Shown piece by piece: positions 8,183-16,554 of a stretch of DNA of 64,000 nt. The stretch covers positions 288,379 through 352,378 of the forward strand of contig NZ_JAHXNL010000003.1 of assembly GCF_023148685.1 (NCBI RefSeq), in the 5' to 3' direction. Below the pieces are notes generated by a model that was given only the letters and a program-made list of their open reading frames with translations, had not been told where the DNA came from and did no database searches. The stretch's first letter is position 1; the number at the start of each line of letters is the position of its first letter. The position numbers were made by a program, and so were the translations under genes. The stretch is from Georgenia sp. EYE_87. Its GTDB lineage: Bacteria; Actinomycetota; Actinomycetes; Actinomycetales; Actinomycetaceae.

Positions 8183-8905
8183 ATGACCTCCCCCCGAAGG
8201 ACCGCCGCCGTCGCCGGCGCCCTCTACCTCGTCACCCACGTCACCTCGATCGCCACGGTCGCGTACGGGCCGGTGCTGGCCGACCCCGGCTACATCACGG
8301 GCGCCGGCCCGGACACCCAGCTGCTCGTGGGCTCGCTCCTCGAGATGGTGCTCGCGATGGCCGTCGTCGGCACCGCCGTCGCCCTCTTCCCCGTCCTGAG
8401 GCGTCAGAGCGAGGGAGTCGCGCTCGGCTACGTGGGGCTGCGTGTCCTGGAGGGCGCCGTCATCGCCGTCGGCGTGGTCCCGCTGCTCGCCGTCGCGACG
8501 CTCCGCCAGGACCTGGCCGGCGCCACCGGGACGGACAGCGCCACGCTCGTCACCGTCGGCCGGTCGCTCGTGGCGCTGCACGAGGGCGCCTTCGTGGTGG
8601 GCCAGGGCTTCGTGATCGGGGTGAGCACGATCCTGACCGCGTACCTGATGTACCGGTCGCACCTCGTGCCGCGGCTCATCCCCGTGCTCGGGCTCGTCGG
8701 CGCCCCGCTCATCCTCGCCGGCCGGACCGCCATGCTCTTCGGGTACGAGCCGAGCCCCGCGCTGACGGCCGCCGTCGTCCTCCCGATCTTCGCCTGGGAG
8801 ATCGGCCTGGCCCTCTACCTGGTCCTCAGGGGCTTCCGGCCCGCGGCCCTGGGACGGCTCGGCCTCGCCCAGAGCGACCCCGGCCGCACGCCGGTGTCCG
8901 CCTAG
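8183..8905 (+). CDS. DUF4386 family integral membrane protein
   Basis: A 240-residue protein with about six to seven hydrophobic helices and the DUF4386 pattern: an N-terminal GALYLVTHVTSI segment, a GLRVLEG motif in the middle, and a conserved YEPSP loop before the last helices. The family is uncharacterised. The gene starts at the ATG at 8183 with AAGGA upstream and follows a promoter filled by TetR operators, so it is the likely target of the divergent regulator. An inducible membrane function such as solute tolerance is a guess. Confidence 0.85.
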   Translation: MTSPRRTAAVAGALYLVTHVTSIATVAYGPVLADPGYITGAGPDTQLLVGSLLEMVLAMAVVGTAVALFPVLRRQSEGVALGYVGLRVLEGAVIAVGVVPLLAVATLRQDLAGATGTDSATLVTVGRSLVALHEGAFVVGQGFVIGVSTILTAYLMYRSHLVPRLIPVLGLVGAPLILAGRTAMLFGYEPSPALTAAVVLPIFAWEIGLALYLVLRGFRPAALGRLGLAQSDPGRTPVSA

Positions 8906-8911
8906 CAGCAG

Positions 8912-8931
8912 GGGTCTTCATCGAAACTTGA
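8912..8931 (-). promoter_or_regulatory. CopR-box-like direct repeat (site 1)
   Basis: On the minus strand this reads TCAAGTTTC-GA-TGAAGACCC, two imperfect copies spaced 11 bp apart. It resembles the TGAAGATTT-NN-TGAAGATTT motif known for CopR of Corynebacterium glutamicum (recalled). It lies 70 bp before the small membrane protein gene at 9001. Confidence 0.5.
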
Positions 8932-9000
8932 CCGCCCCTGCGGCAGATGTCCGGCCGCCCCCACCATGCTGGCTGCATCGACCGGAAAGGCGGCGCGACC

Positions 9001-9141
9001 ATGGCGGAAGCCCTGTGGCTCATCCCCGCGGTGGTGGTCGCCCTGGGTCTCGGCCTCTGGGTGGTCAGCAGGCTGATCCCGGGGCCGCGCGCCAGCACCC
9101 GGGACGGCGAGGGCGACGGGGCGGCTCAGTCGCGCCGGTGA
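9001..9141 (+). CDS. Small single-pass membrane protein (46 aa)
   Basis: A 46-residue product with one transmembrane helix (about residues 3-23) and a charged tail. The ATG at 9001 is preferred over one at 8947 because GAAAGG lies about ten bases upstream and the product then starts right before the helix. It overlaps the 3' end of the convergent sensor kinase by 16 bp. A CopR-like box lies upstream, which suggests, without proving, that it belongs to the copper regulon. No family was recognised. Confidence 0.5.
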   Translation: MAEALWLIPAVVVALGLGLWVVSRLIPGPRASTRDGEGDGAAQSRR

Positions 9142-10259
9142 GGGGCGGGCGCCCGGTCCAGGACGGGCAGCTCCACCGTGAAGACCGCCCCGCGGCCGAC
9201 GCCGTCGCTTCCGACCGTCACCCGCCCGCCGTGGGCGCGGGCGATGGACCGCACGATCGCGAGCCCCACGCCGGAGCCCCCGTGCGCGCGGTCGCGGGCG
9301 GAGTCCGCCCGGTAGAACCGCTCGAACACGTGGGACAGGTGCTCGGCGGCGATACCTGACCCGGTGTCGGCGACGCGCAGCCGGACGACGTCGCCCACGC
9401 GCTCCGCGGCGACCTCCACGCGGCCCCCGGCGGGGGTGTGGCGCAGGGCGTTGTCGAGGAGGTTCGTCAGGAGCTGGCCCAGCCGGTCGGCGTCGGCCAT
9501 CAGGACCGTGCGTCGGGCGTCGTCGGGCGCCCGCACCGCGAGGTCCACCCCCTCGGCGCCGTACCGCCCACTCGCCTGGGTGACGGCCGCGCTGACGAGC
9601 CGCCCCACGTCGACGGGTTCGCGGCGCATGCTCAGCCGGCCCTCCTCCGCCGTCGTGACCAGGCTGATGTCCTCCGCCAGGCGGGCGAGCCGGCCGACCT
9701 GCTCGCGCATCATGAGCAGCGTGTCCGTGTCGGCCTGCTCGAACCCGTCCTGGATCGCCTCGAGGTAGGCGTCCAGGGTCGCCACGGGTGTGCGCATCTC
9801 GTGGGCGAGGTCGCCCAGCAGCTGGGTGCGGGTCTGCTCGATCCGTCCCAGGTCCGTGGCCATGGTGTTGAAGGCGCGAGCGAGGTCGTCGAACTCCTCC
9901 CCCATGCCGACCTCGGGGACCCGGACCGCGTAGTCGCCGTCGGCCACGCGGCCGGCTGCCTGCCGGACGCTCCGCAGGGACCGCGTGATGCGCCGGGTCA
10001 GGAAGACGCTCACGACGACGGACGTGGCGAGGCCCGCGAGGAGGGCGAGGGAGAGCGAGATCGCGGAGGCGTCGTCGAACGCCCGCTCCGCGTGCTCGAC
10101 GACGTTGTCCTCGCCGCCGGCCAGGAGAAGGTGGTCGTGGAACAGCACCGGGCCGATGACGACGGCGACCGCGAGCGCGGTCGAGGCCGCGACCAGGACG
10201 ACCGCGATGATCGCCGCGAGCAGCCGCGCCCCGAGCCCCCAGCGGCGCAGCGGTCTCAC
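9126..10259 (-). CDS. CopS-like membrane sensor histidine kinase
   Basis: A 377-residue kinase starting at a GTG that overlaps the stop of the response regulator by 4 bp. Transmembrane helices at about 10-36 and 66-88 flank a short external loop with a His-Asp-His at 41-43 and His56, suitable metal ligands. HAMP covers about 87-140; the H-box has His153 (LAHEMRTP); N, G1, F and G2 boxes (LLDNALRHT, DTGSGI, FERFYRAD, GGSGVGLAI) follow. The short His-containing loop and the copper-related neighbours suggest copper sensing as in CopS (inference). Confidence 0.88.
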   Translation of the reverse strand: MRPLRRWGLGARLLAAIIAVVLVAASTALAVAVVIGPVLFHDHLLLAGGEDNVVEHAERAFDDASAISLSLALLAGLATSVVVSVFLTRRITRSLRSVRQAAGRVADGDYAVRVPEVGMGEEFDDLARAFNTMATDLGRIEQTRTQLLGDLAHEMRTPVATLDAYLEAIQDGFEQADTDTLLMMREQVGRLARLAEDISLVTTAEEGRLSMRREPVDVGRLVSAAVTQASGRYGAEGVDLAVRAPDDARRTVLMADADRLGQLLTNLLDNALRHTPAGGRVEVAAERVGDVVRLRVADTGSGIAAEHLSHVFERFYRADSARDRAHGGSGVGLAIVRSIARAHGGRVTVGSDGVGRGAVFTVELPVLDRAPAPHRRD

Positions 10260-10981
10260 TCGCCCGTGCCCATCCGGTAGCCGACGCCCCGCACCGTCCT
10301 GATGAACCGGGGCTCGGCGGGCGGATCGCCGAGCTTGCGGCGCACGTGCCCGATGTGGACGTCGACGAGGTGCTCGTCGCCGACCCATCCCGGCCCCCAG
10401 ACGGCCTCCACGAGCTGGTGGCGGCTGAAGACCACGCGGGGGTTGGCCGCCAGGGCCGCGAGGACGTCGAACTCGGTGCGGGTCAGCTCCACCGGCGAGC
10501 CGTCGACGTGCACCTCCCGGCCGCCGACGTCGACGGTGAGGCTGCCGAAGGACAGCGGCTCCGGGACGTCGCGGCCGGCGTCGACCGGTCCCCTCGGACG
10601 GCGCAGCATCGCCCGCACCCGCGCCATCAGCTCGCGGGGGCTGAAGGGCTTGGTGACGTAGTCGTCCGCCCCGACGGACAGCCCGACCAGCTTGTCGACC
10701 TCCTCGGTACGGGCGGTCAGCATCACGATGTAGCAGTCCGAGAAGGTGCGGACGGCTCGGCAGACCTCGATGCCGTCCGTGCCGGGCAGCCCGAGGTCCA
10801 GCACGATCACGCCCGGTTCCCACTCGCGGGCGAGCTCGATCGCCGCGCGACCGTCGCCCGTGACGCGGACGTCGAAGCCGTCACGCCGGAGGTAGCTGGC
10901 CACCACCTGGGCCAGCGGCGTCTCGTCGTCCACGACGAGGACGCGGGTCGCGACCCGCGGGTCGGACGAGGTGTTCGTCAT
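10256..10981 (-). CDS. CopR-like OmpR-family response regulator
   Basis: A 241-residue regulator. The receiver domain has the acidic pair at 18-19, phosphoacceptor Asp62 and Lys111; the C-terminal winged helix ends in RTVRGVGYRMG, typical of OmpR/PhoB DNA-binding domains that bind direct repeats. It is translationally coupled to the kinase gene through a 4-bp GTGA overlap. Six direct-repeat sites of 11-bp period in 8.9-20.1 kb match the corynebacterial CopR motif, so these genes are its probable regulon. The start at the ATG at 10979-10981 has only a close GGAGAG upstream. Confidence 0.9.
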   Translation of the reverse strand: MTNTSSDPRVATRVLVVDDETPLAQVVASYLRRDGFDVRVTGDGRAAIELAREWEPGVIVLDLGLPGTDGIEVCRAVRTFSDCYIVMLTARTEEVDKLVGLSVGADDYVTKPFSPRELMARVRAMLRRPRGPVDAGRDVPEPLSFGSLTVDVGGREVHVDGSPVELTRTEFDVLAALAANPRVVFSRHQLVEAVWGPGWVGDEHLVDVHIGHVRRKLGDPPAEPRFIRTVRGVGYRMGTGE

Positions 10982-11013
10982 CTCTCCATCTTCGTCCGCA
11001 ACGCCGTCCGGTG

Positions 11014-11667
11014 TCAGAGGCTCTCCAACATCTGCTCCATCTCGGCGATCTCGGCCTCCTGGTCGTCGATGATCTTCTCCGCCAGCTCGAGGGCCTGCGG
11101 GTTCTCGCCGTCGGAGAGCTCGGTCTCCGACATCTCGACCGCGCCCTGGTGGTGGGCGATCATCAGCTCGAGGAACCGCCGGTCGAACTCTGCGCCGGAG
11201 AGACCCTCGAGCTCCCCCATCGCCTCCTCCTGGCTCATGCCCTCCATGTCCATGCCGCCGTGCTCCATGTGGCCCGTCCCGCCGGCGGTGGCGGCGTCCT
11301 CCCCCCAGGCCTCGAGCCAGGACGTCATCTGCTCGATCTCGGGACCCTGCGCCGCGGAGATGCCCTCGGCGAGGGTCCGGACCTCCTCGGAGCCGGCGTT
11401 CTCGACCGCGATGTCCGCCATCTCGACGGCGCCGTCGTGATGGACGATCATCATCTGCGCGAACATCGTGTCGGCGTCGTTGTGCGCGGCGTCGACCTCG
11501 CCGTCGGCCGAGGATCCCGGTGACGCGGCGGCGGTCGACTCCCCCGTGGTGGCCGTCGGCTCCGCGGCCGGGCCGGCGGGCTCCTCGGTGCCGCCGCCGC
11601 AGGCGGCGAGGGTCAGGGCCAGGGCCACGGCGCCGGTTGCGGTCCACACACGGTTCTTGAGAGTCAT
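11014..11667 (-). CDS. DUF305 family copper-associated lipoprotein
   Basis: A 217-residue lipoprotein; the lipobox ends in LAAC with Cys23. The DUF305 domain is a four-helix ferritin-like repeat and has its two diagnostic sequences, MIVHHDGAVEMA (His76-His77) and MIAHHQGAVEMS (His172-His173). A Met/His-rich linker (about 132-150) could bind Cu(I). DUF305 proteins are exported and often sit next to copper-handling genes. Here it is directly upstream of the two-component system, with a CopR-like box 130 bp before its start, so outer-face copper binding is the likely role. Confidence 0.9.
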   Translation of the reverse strand: MTLKNRVWTATGAVALALTLAACGGGTEEPAGPAAEPTATTGESTAAASPGSSADGEVDAAHNDADTMFAQMMIVHHDGAVEMADIAVENAGSEEVRTLAEGISAAQGPEIEQMTSWLEAWGEDAATAGGTGHMEHGGMDMEGMSQEEAMGELEGLSGAEFDRRFLELMIAHHQGAVEMSETELSDGENPQALELAEKIIDDQEAEIAEMEQMLESL

Positions 11668-11797
11668 AGGTCCTTCTCGATCGAGATCCCACCCGCGGTG
11701 CCGGTGAGATCGGGGTTCTCCGGGGCGCGGCAGAGCGTCACCTCGTGCCACGCCCTCGAGTCAACAAGGTGGCTGCGGGCGTCGCCAGCCACGAGCC

Positions 11798-11817
11798 CGA
11801 ACTTCATCGAGTCTTCA
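11798..11817 (-). promoter_or_regulatory. CopR-box-like direct repeat (site 2)
   Basis: Minus strand TGAAGACTC-GA-TGAAGTTCG: two TGAAG cores exactly 11 bp apart, oriented towards the DUF305 gene that starts at 11667. Confidence 0.6.
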
Positions 11818-11830
11818 CAGAAGGGACCCG

Positions 11831-13029
11831 TCAGCCGCCGCCGGCCGCCCTCACCGCGTCGACGTACTCCTCCGGCACGGGCGGCTTGCCCGAGGCGGAG
11901 GCCCCCCACTCGTGCTCCTCCGTGTACAGCCAGACGTACTCGTCCGTCTCCGCCAGCGCGTCCCGCACGAGCTCGCCGACGGTCTCCGGCGCCAGCACCT
12001 CGTAGCCAGACAGCTGGTCGCGGTCGTACACCGCCAGGGCCGAGGAGACGGCGGCGTCATAGTCCTCCGGCGTGAGGCCGGGCGCCAGGAACCCGCCGTC
12101 CCCCTCCAGGAAGGCCCCGTCCTGCCAGACCCGGAAGGCCCGGTAGTCGGCGGCGCTGCGCGCGTCGTAGAACTCGCCGCCGTCGATCACCCGGGCCCGG
12201 TCGTCGGCGGCGTCGACTCCGCGACCCAGGCCAGGTCGTTCCAGTGCAGCCCCGCCTCGGCAGGCCCGGGCGACGACGCCGGCGCGGAGAACCACGGGCC
12301 GAAGAGCACCATGACCTCCAGTCCCGGCCAGGCGTCGGCCATCGCGGCCATCACCTGGGCGCCGCGCCGGCGGACGAGGTCCCGCGCCTCCTCGGGCTGC
12401 AGCCCGGGCGTGGCACCGTCGGTGGCGGAGAAGGTCCAGGGGTCGTGGCCCTCCCCGTAGTTCCACGGGGACGAGCCCTCGCCGTAGAACTCGTTGTCGA
12501 ACCAGACCCCGACGTAGGGGTCGCCGCTCTCGCGCATCGCCTCGGCGAGCGCGGCGCTGTTCGCGGCGATCCCGTCCCACAGGGCGTCGTCGGACCAGTC
12601 GAGCTCGTCGAGCATGGCGATCCTGACCCAGTTGCGCTCGAGGTCGCCGAGGTCGGCCGGCAGCTCCGAGACGTCGCGGAGCAGCGCGGACCCGTCGACG
12701 GCGCGGGGCGAGAAGATGTCGACGGACGCCGGGACGCGCAGGACGATGCCGTCGAAGGGGAGCCGGGTGTACGCCGCCGGGTCGGCCGCCACCTCCTGGG
12801 GGTACGGGATGTCCTGGCCGTACTTGATCAGGTGGCGCTCCACGGCCCCGGGGCCCGGGCGGACCTGGTCCGACGACGGCCGGTCGCCCGGGGACGACGG
12901 CTGGCCCCCCGGGGGCGACGGCTGGCACGCAGCCACCGTCACGGCGAGGCCGCCCGCGAGGGCCGCCAGTCGCGCGCGGCGGCGGCGCGCCGCCGAGCCG
13001 CCCTGGTCCGCCGGCGGTCCACCGGTCAC
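11831..13029 (-). pseudogene. Frameshifted lipoprotein of unknown function
   Basis: Two overlapping frames together make one protein of about 399 residues. The first frame (13029 to 12187) starts at a GTG overlapping the previous stop (GTGA), has a signal peptide ending in VAAC, a Pro/Ser-rich linker and a globular domain (LPFDGIVLRVPASVDIF, GVWFDNEFYGEG, EVMVLFGPWFSAP) reminiscent of TIM-barrel glycoside-hydrolase-like proteins. At about 12225 the frame switches; the second frame (RVIDGGEFYDARS to the end at 11831) clearly continues the protein. The shift is a real mutation or an assembly error. Function is unknown; it is coupled to the CapK-like gene. Confidence 0.7.
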
Positions 13030-14330
13030 GGCGGGGGCTGCCACTGGCTGACGACGATCTGCCGCTTGCCGGACGCGAGGAGCGGGACCTCGTCGACGTA
13101 CTCGACCACGACGTCGGCGTCGCGCCCGAGCACCCTGAGGAACTCCTCCCGGATGCGCCCGTCGCGGCGGGCGTCCCGGTCCGCGTTGAGCCGGAGCGTG
13201 TACGCCCCCGGGCCCGTCTGGACGAGCTGGTACTGCCTGAGGTCGTGGTCGGTGAGCTCGGGGACGGCCATGGGGTTGATGCTGCGACCGGCGGTGTCGA
13301 AGAGGCTGTCGAGCGTGCGTCCGGCGACGGTGGCGAGCACGGTGTCGTCGACCTCGCCGTGCGCGTCCACCGCGAAGCTGCCCACGTCGCCGGTGTCGTA
13401 CCGGATGAAGGGCATGGCCCGGTTGTGCAGGTCGGTCACCACGATGCGCCCCTCGTGGCCGGGTGGCGCGGGCAGGTCCGCGTCGTGCTGGAGGATCTCG
13501 ACGGCGTAGCCGGCGACGTTGACCCGGTAGCCCGGGCTCCCCGGTCGCTCCTGCGCCAGGATGCCGTTCTCGGTGTTGGAGTACCGCGCGACGACCGGGC
13601 GGCCGAACGTCGCGGACGCGCCGGCCCGCAGGAGCTCGGTGGGCGCCTCGCCGACGGCGACGACGGCGTCCACGTGCCCGGTCACGCTCGTGCCGTCGCG
13701 GGCCGCCGCACGGCACAGCGACTCCAGGGCCGAGGCGTAGCCGAGGAGGGCGACCGGGCTCCGCCGTCGCCGGATCGCCTCGAGGAGCTCTCGCGCGCGG
13801 TCCTCGTCGAGACCTCGCACCTCGACCGGGACGATGCCCTCCAGGAGCTGCCGGAGGCGTCCTTTGCGGTACTGCCCGTCCCAGATCCGGAGGTAGTACA
13901 TCGGTCCACCGAGGCGGTACCCGGCCAGCTGGGCGTGGGCGATGGTGTCGGCCCGGTTGCGCATCACCTTGTGGTCGTCCCACAGCGCCGTGAACGGGGT
14001 GCCGGTCGAGCCCGAGGTGCGGTGCGGGTGGAGCCTCTCGCGGTCGTACCCGGAGGCGAGCATCGCCGGGCCGTTCTCGCGGAACGTCGACTTGTCCACC
14101 ACCGGGAACGACTCGAGCGTGTCCCCGTCGTGGGCGGCGTAGAACGGCGTGGTGGCGCGGGTGTGCCGGAGGATGCGGGCCAGCCGGGCCCGACGCGTCG
14201 CGACGGCGGCCGGGCTCCCGGGGTCGTGGTGGAGCGCGGTGATCCCGGCGACGGCGCTCGCCACCGGTCGCCCGCGCAGCCGGTCCAGCGTCCAGAACGC
14301 TGTTCGCCGGGCGAGGGCGAGGGGGTCCAT
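13026..14330 (-). CDS. CapK/PaaK-like adenylate-forming enzyme
   Basis: A 434-residue member of the phenylacetate-CoA ligase / CapK branch of the acyl-adenylating superfamily. It has the phosphate loop TSGSTGTPFTA, the YSNTENG segment and the FIRYDTGD motif. The start at the ATG at 14328-14330 follows GGAGC. It probably activates a carboxylic acid through an adenylate; the family includes proteins for cell-surface polysaccharide or aromatic-acid metabolism, so the substrate is open. Its stop overlaps the start of the lipoprotein gene (GTGA), so the two are co-translated. A CopR-like box lies 83 bp upstream. Confidence 0.85.
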   Translation of the reverse strand: MDPLALARRTAFWTLDRLRGRPVASAVAGITALHHDPGSPAAVATRRARLARILRHTRATTPFYAAHDGDTLESFPVVDKSTFRENGPAMLASGYDRERLHPHRTSGSTGTPFTALWDDHKVMRNRADTIAHAQLAGYRLGGPMYYLRIWDGQYRKGRLRQLLEGIVPVEVRGLDEDRARELLEAIRRRRSPVALLGYASALESLCRAAARDGTSVTGHVDAVVAVGEAPTELLRAGASATFGRPVVARYSNTENGILAQERPGSPGYRVNVAGYAVEILQHDADLPAPPGHEGRIVVTDLHNRAMPFIRYDTGDVGSFAVDAHGEVDDTVLATVAGRTLDSLFDTAGRSINPMAVPELTDHDLRQYQLVQTGPGAYTLRLNADRDARRDGRIREEFLRVLGRDADVVVEYVDEVPLLASGKRQIVVSQWQPPP

Positions 14331-14412
14331 GGGTGCTCCAGCCGGCAGGACGGTCGGGGGGAGTTCACACCGACCGTATCCGCGGGGCACCGCGCCGATC
14401 CCGGTTTGCCGG

Positions 14413-14432
14413 TGAAGATTTCATGAAGCCCC
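14413..14432 (+). promoter_or_regulatory. CopR-box-like direct repeat (site 3), best match
   Basis: TGAAGATTT-CA-TGAAGCCCC has a perfect first half and TGAAG at the same 11-bp spacing. It lies between the redoxin and CapK-like genes, on the strand opposite to both. Confidence 0.6.
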
Positions 14433-14439
14433 GCCGGGG

Positions 14440-15075
14440 TCAGAGACGGGAGACGACCTCCTCGAGCAGCTGGGCCGGCTCGAGCCACATCGAGGGGTAC
14501 TCCCCCTGCCACAGCTGGTTGCCCTCGGCGTCGATCAGGACGAACCCGTGCCCGGGGAGACCCTCGTGCATGCCGGTGCCGAGCGTGCCGTAGGCCTCGG
14601 AGACGGTGCCGTCGTCGAGGAGGTACGGCGTGGTCGCGCCGTAGCGCTGCATGTCTGCCAGCATCTGCTCGGCCGTGTTCATCACGATCGGCAGCACGGT
14701 GATGCCGGCCTCGGCGAACCCGGGCTCCTTCTCGATCTCCACCATCTGGACCGTGCAGGACGCGCAGCCGGCGCCCTCGTTGAAGTACAGCACCACGGGC
14801 GAACCACGAAGGTCGGAAAGGCTGACGGTTCCGCCGTCGGTGGTCGGCAGCGTGAAGTCGGGCGCGACCCGTGTGCCCTCGGAGGACACCTGGCGGGAGC
14901 TGGCCAGCCCGAACGCGACGACGGCGACCACGACGAGCAGACCGACCACCCAGGCGATGCGCCGGGTGCGGGCACGCCGCGCGGCCGCTGCGGTCTCGGC
15001 CCGGGCCCGGGCGGCCCGGGCCTCCATCTTCCGCTCCTTGGCGGTCGGGCGGGGCGTGGTGGCGGCGGAGGTCAT
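14440..15075 (-). CDS. Membrane-anchored redoxin (TlpA/AhpC-TSA type)
   Basis: A 211-residue thiol-disulfide protein. A basic coiled-coil-like cytosolic segment (1-38) is followed by a transmembrane helix (about 40-59) and an extracytoplasmic redoxin domain. The active-site Cys104-Ala-Ser-Cys107 lies in YFNEGAGCASC. The start overlaps the stop of the CcdA gene by 4 bp (ATGA). CcdA passes electrons across the membrane to such proteins, so the pair makes a reducing relay at the outer face of the membrane, as used for cytochrome c or copper-site maturation and repair of exported thiols. Confidence 0.88.
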   Translation of the reverse strand: MTSAATTPRPTAKERKMEARAARARAETAAAARRARTRRIAWVVGLLVVVAVVAFGLASSRQVSSEGTRVAPDFTLPTTDGGTVSLSDLRGSPVVLYFNEGAGCASCTVQMVEIEKEPGFAEAGITVLPIVMNTAEQMLADMQRYGATTPYLLDDGTVSEAYGTLGTGMHEGLPGHGFVLIDAEGNQLWQGEYPSMWLEPAQLLEEVVSRL

Positions 15076-16034
15076 CGGGGCAGTCCTTCCTGGCGGTGCT
15101 CGTCGTGCTGGTCGCTCGCAGTGGCCGGCTCGTGGTCGTGGGGCTCGTGGCAGGAGGCACCGCGAGCGTCGTCCCGGCGGCGGTCGCGCAGGGTGACGAC
15201 GACGAAGGCGCCGGCCAGGGCCATCAGCGCCAGGCCGAGGACCGGCTCGGGGACCGGGGCGACCAGCACCTGGAACCGGCCGAGGACGTCGGCGAGCCAC
15301 TCGCCGACCGCGGTCTGCATCGCCGTGCCGCCGGTCATGGTCCCGCTGCCGGCGAGCGTGATGACCCAGACACCCATGACCGTGAACCCGATCGCGACGG
15401 CGAGGTTCACCGTGCTGGTGACCAGCACCCGCGAGCCGAGGCGAAGCTTGACCAGCCTGGCGCGGAAAAGCGTGCGCTCACCGAGGCGGGTCCTGTCCCA
15501 CACCAGCGCCATGACGAAGAGGGGGAACACCATGCCGAAGACGTACGCCAGTCCCAGCACCACGCCGCCGGCCGCCGATCCCGAGAGCGCGGAGAGAGCC
15601 ATGACGCCGGCGAGGACGGGGGCGCAGCAGCTCGAGGCGATCCCGGAGAAGACCCCGAGGGCGAAGAAGCTGGCGGTGTCCCCGCGGGAGGTGTCCGGCG
15701 CCCGCAGGAAGCTGGGCAGCGACCACATCCTCCCGGAGAGGGAGAGCACGGCCAGGGCGATCATGAGCAGGCCGCCGGCCCAGTACAGCTGGGCGTGGTA
15801 CTGGTTGATGGCCCCGGCGATCATGCTGACGCCCAGGGTGATCGGGACGAGCACGAGCGCGAGGCCTGCGGCGAACACGAACGTCAGTGGCAGCAGCCGC
15901 CACAGCCGGTTCTTCACCGCCCCCGCGAGGTAGCTCGGCGCCAGGAACACGATGCAGCACGGGGCGAACAGCGCAACGCCGCCGGCGAAGAAGGCGGCCA
16001 GGACGCTGCCGGTCGCCAGGAGCTCGGTACCCAC
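15072..16034 (-). CDS. CcdA-type cytochrome c biogenesis / thiol transporter
   Basis: A 320-residue membrane protein with about six to seven helices and the paired membrane cysteines expected of CcdA/DsbD-like electron transporters: Cys26-Cys27 in FAPCCIVF and SSCCAPV near residue 155. The long soluble C-terminal tail is His-rich (SCHEPHDHEPATASDQHDEH), which may bind metal and is unusual for the family. It is translationally coupled to the redoxin and lies 6 bp after the glutaredoxin-like gene, so the three probably form one redox operon. Confidence 0.9.
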   Translation of the reverse strand: MGTELLATGSVLAAFFAGGVALFAPCCIVFLAPSYLAGAVKNRLWRLLPLTFVFAAGLALVLVPITLGVSMIAGAINQYHAQLYWAGGLLMIALAVLSLSGRMWSLPSFLRAPDTSRGDTASFFALGVFSGIASSCCAPVLAGVMALSALSGSAAGGVVLGLAYVFGMVFPLFVMALVWDRTRLGERTLFRARLVKLRLGSRVLVTSTVNLAVAIGFTVMGVWVITLAGSGTMTGGTAMQTAVGEWLADVLGRFQVLVAPVPEPVLGLALMALAGAFVVVTLRDRRRDDARGASCHEPHDHEPATASDQHDEHRQEGLPR

Positions 16035-16040
16035 GGTCGC

Positions 16041-16346
16041 CTACTCCCTGACCGCTGCCGGAGCCGTGAGCTCCCGGGCCCGTCCGGAGGTGAGGAGCTT
16101 CTCGAGCTTGCGGCGCGGCAGCCGCCCCGAGCTGAAGAAGCTGCCGCCCACGAGCACCAGCGGATACATCGCCGGGCGGTGCACCGCGAGGAGCTCGCGC
16201 CCCTCGGCGGAGTCGACGTCGACCGTGCAGACCGCGAGCCTGAACCGCTCGGCGAGGGTGCTCAGCGCCCGCTCGGCGTCGTCGCAGAGGTGACAGGCGG
16301 GTGCGTGCACCACCGTCACCTCGGCCCCACGGTCGTCCTGGTCCAC
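16041..16346 (-). CDS. Glutaredoxin-like protein (DUF836 type)
   Basis: A 101-residue thioredoxin-fold protein with the active site Cys18-His-Leu-Cys21 (APACHLCDDAE) and the cis-proline YPLVLVGG. The GTG at 16344-16346 is preferred since GAGGGGG lies five bases upstream; an in-frame ATG near 16406 would add 20 residues. It has no signal peptide and so probably works in the cytosol, as the thiol donor or regulator for the CcdA-redoxin relay downstream. Confidence 0.8.
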   Translation of the reverse strand: MDQDDRGAEVTVVHAPACHLCDDAERALSTLAERFRLAVCTVDVDSAEGRELLAVHRPAMYPLVLVGGSFFSSGRLPRRKLEKLLTSGRARELTAPAAVRE

Positions 16347-16441
16347 GTCGGCCCCCTCGGTCAGCCCCTGCCACGCTCCGCGGGGTCGTCCCCGCCCGAG
16401 AAGCATCGGGCCCCAGTGCCGGTCGGACGATGGCCGTTCCG

Positions 16442-16461
16442 TCAAGAAATGGTGAAGGCGC
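16442..16461 (+). promoter_or_regulatory. CopR-box-like direct repeat (site 4)
   Basis: TCAAGAAAT-GG-TGAAGGCGC keeps the 11-bp period. It lies about 95 bp upstream of the glutaredoxin-like gene, on the opposite strand. Confidence 0.45.
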
Positions 16462-16507
16462 CTTCCGAAAAGGGACGAGTCGGGCACGGCGGTGCCCACG
16501 CACGCGG

Positions 16508-16537
16508 CGGCCCTCCACCGTCGACGGTGGAGGGCCG
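16508..16537. terminator. 30-bp perfect palindrome after copB
   Basis: Positions 16508-16522 and 16523-16537 are perfectly complementary, with TCGA at the centre. It lies 18 bp beyond the stop of the P-type ATPase gene and before the next transcription unit, so a terminator or insulator without a T-run is likely. Confidence 0.65.
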
Positions 16538-16554
16538 GCACGCCGGAGACCCGG

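Noticed and set aside
12187-13983. A single 598-residue minus-strand protein joining the CapK region and lipoprotein
   Set aside because: Its first half is out of frame with the CapK-like gene; the true lipoprotein begins at the GTG at 13029.
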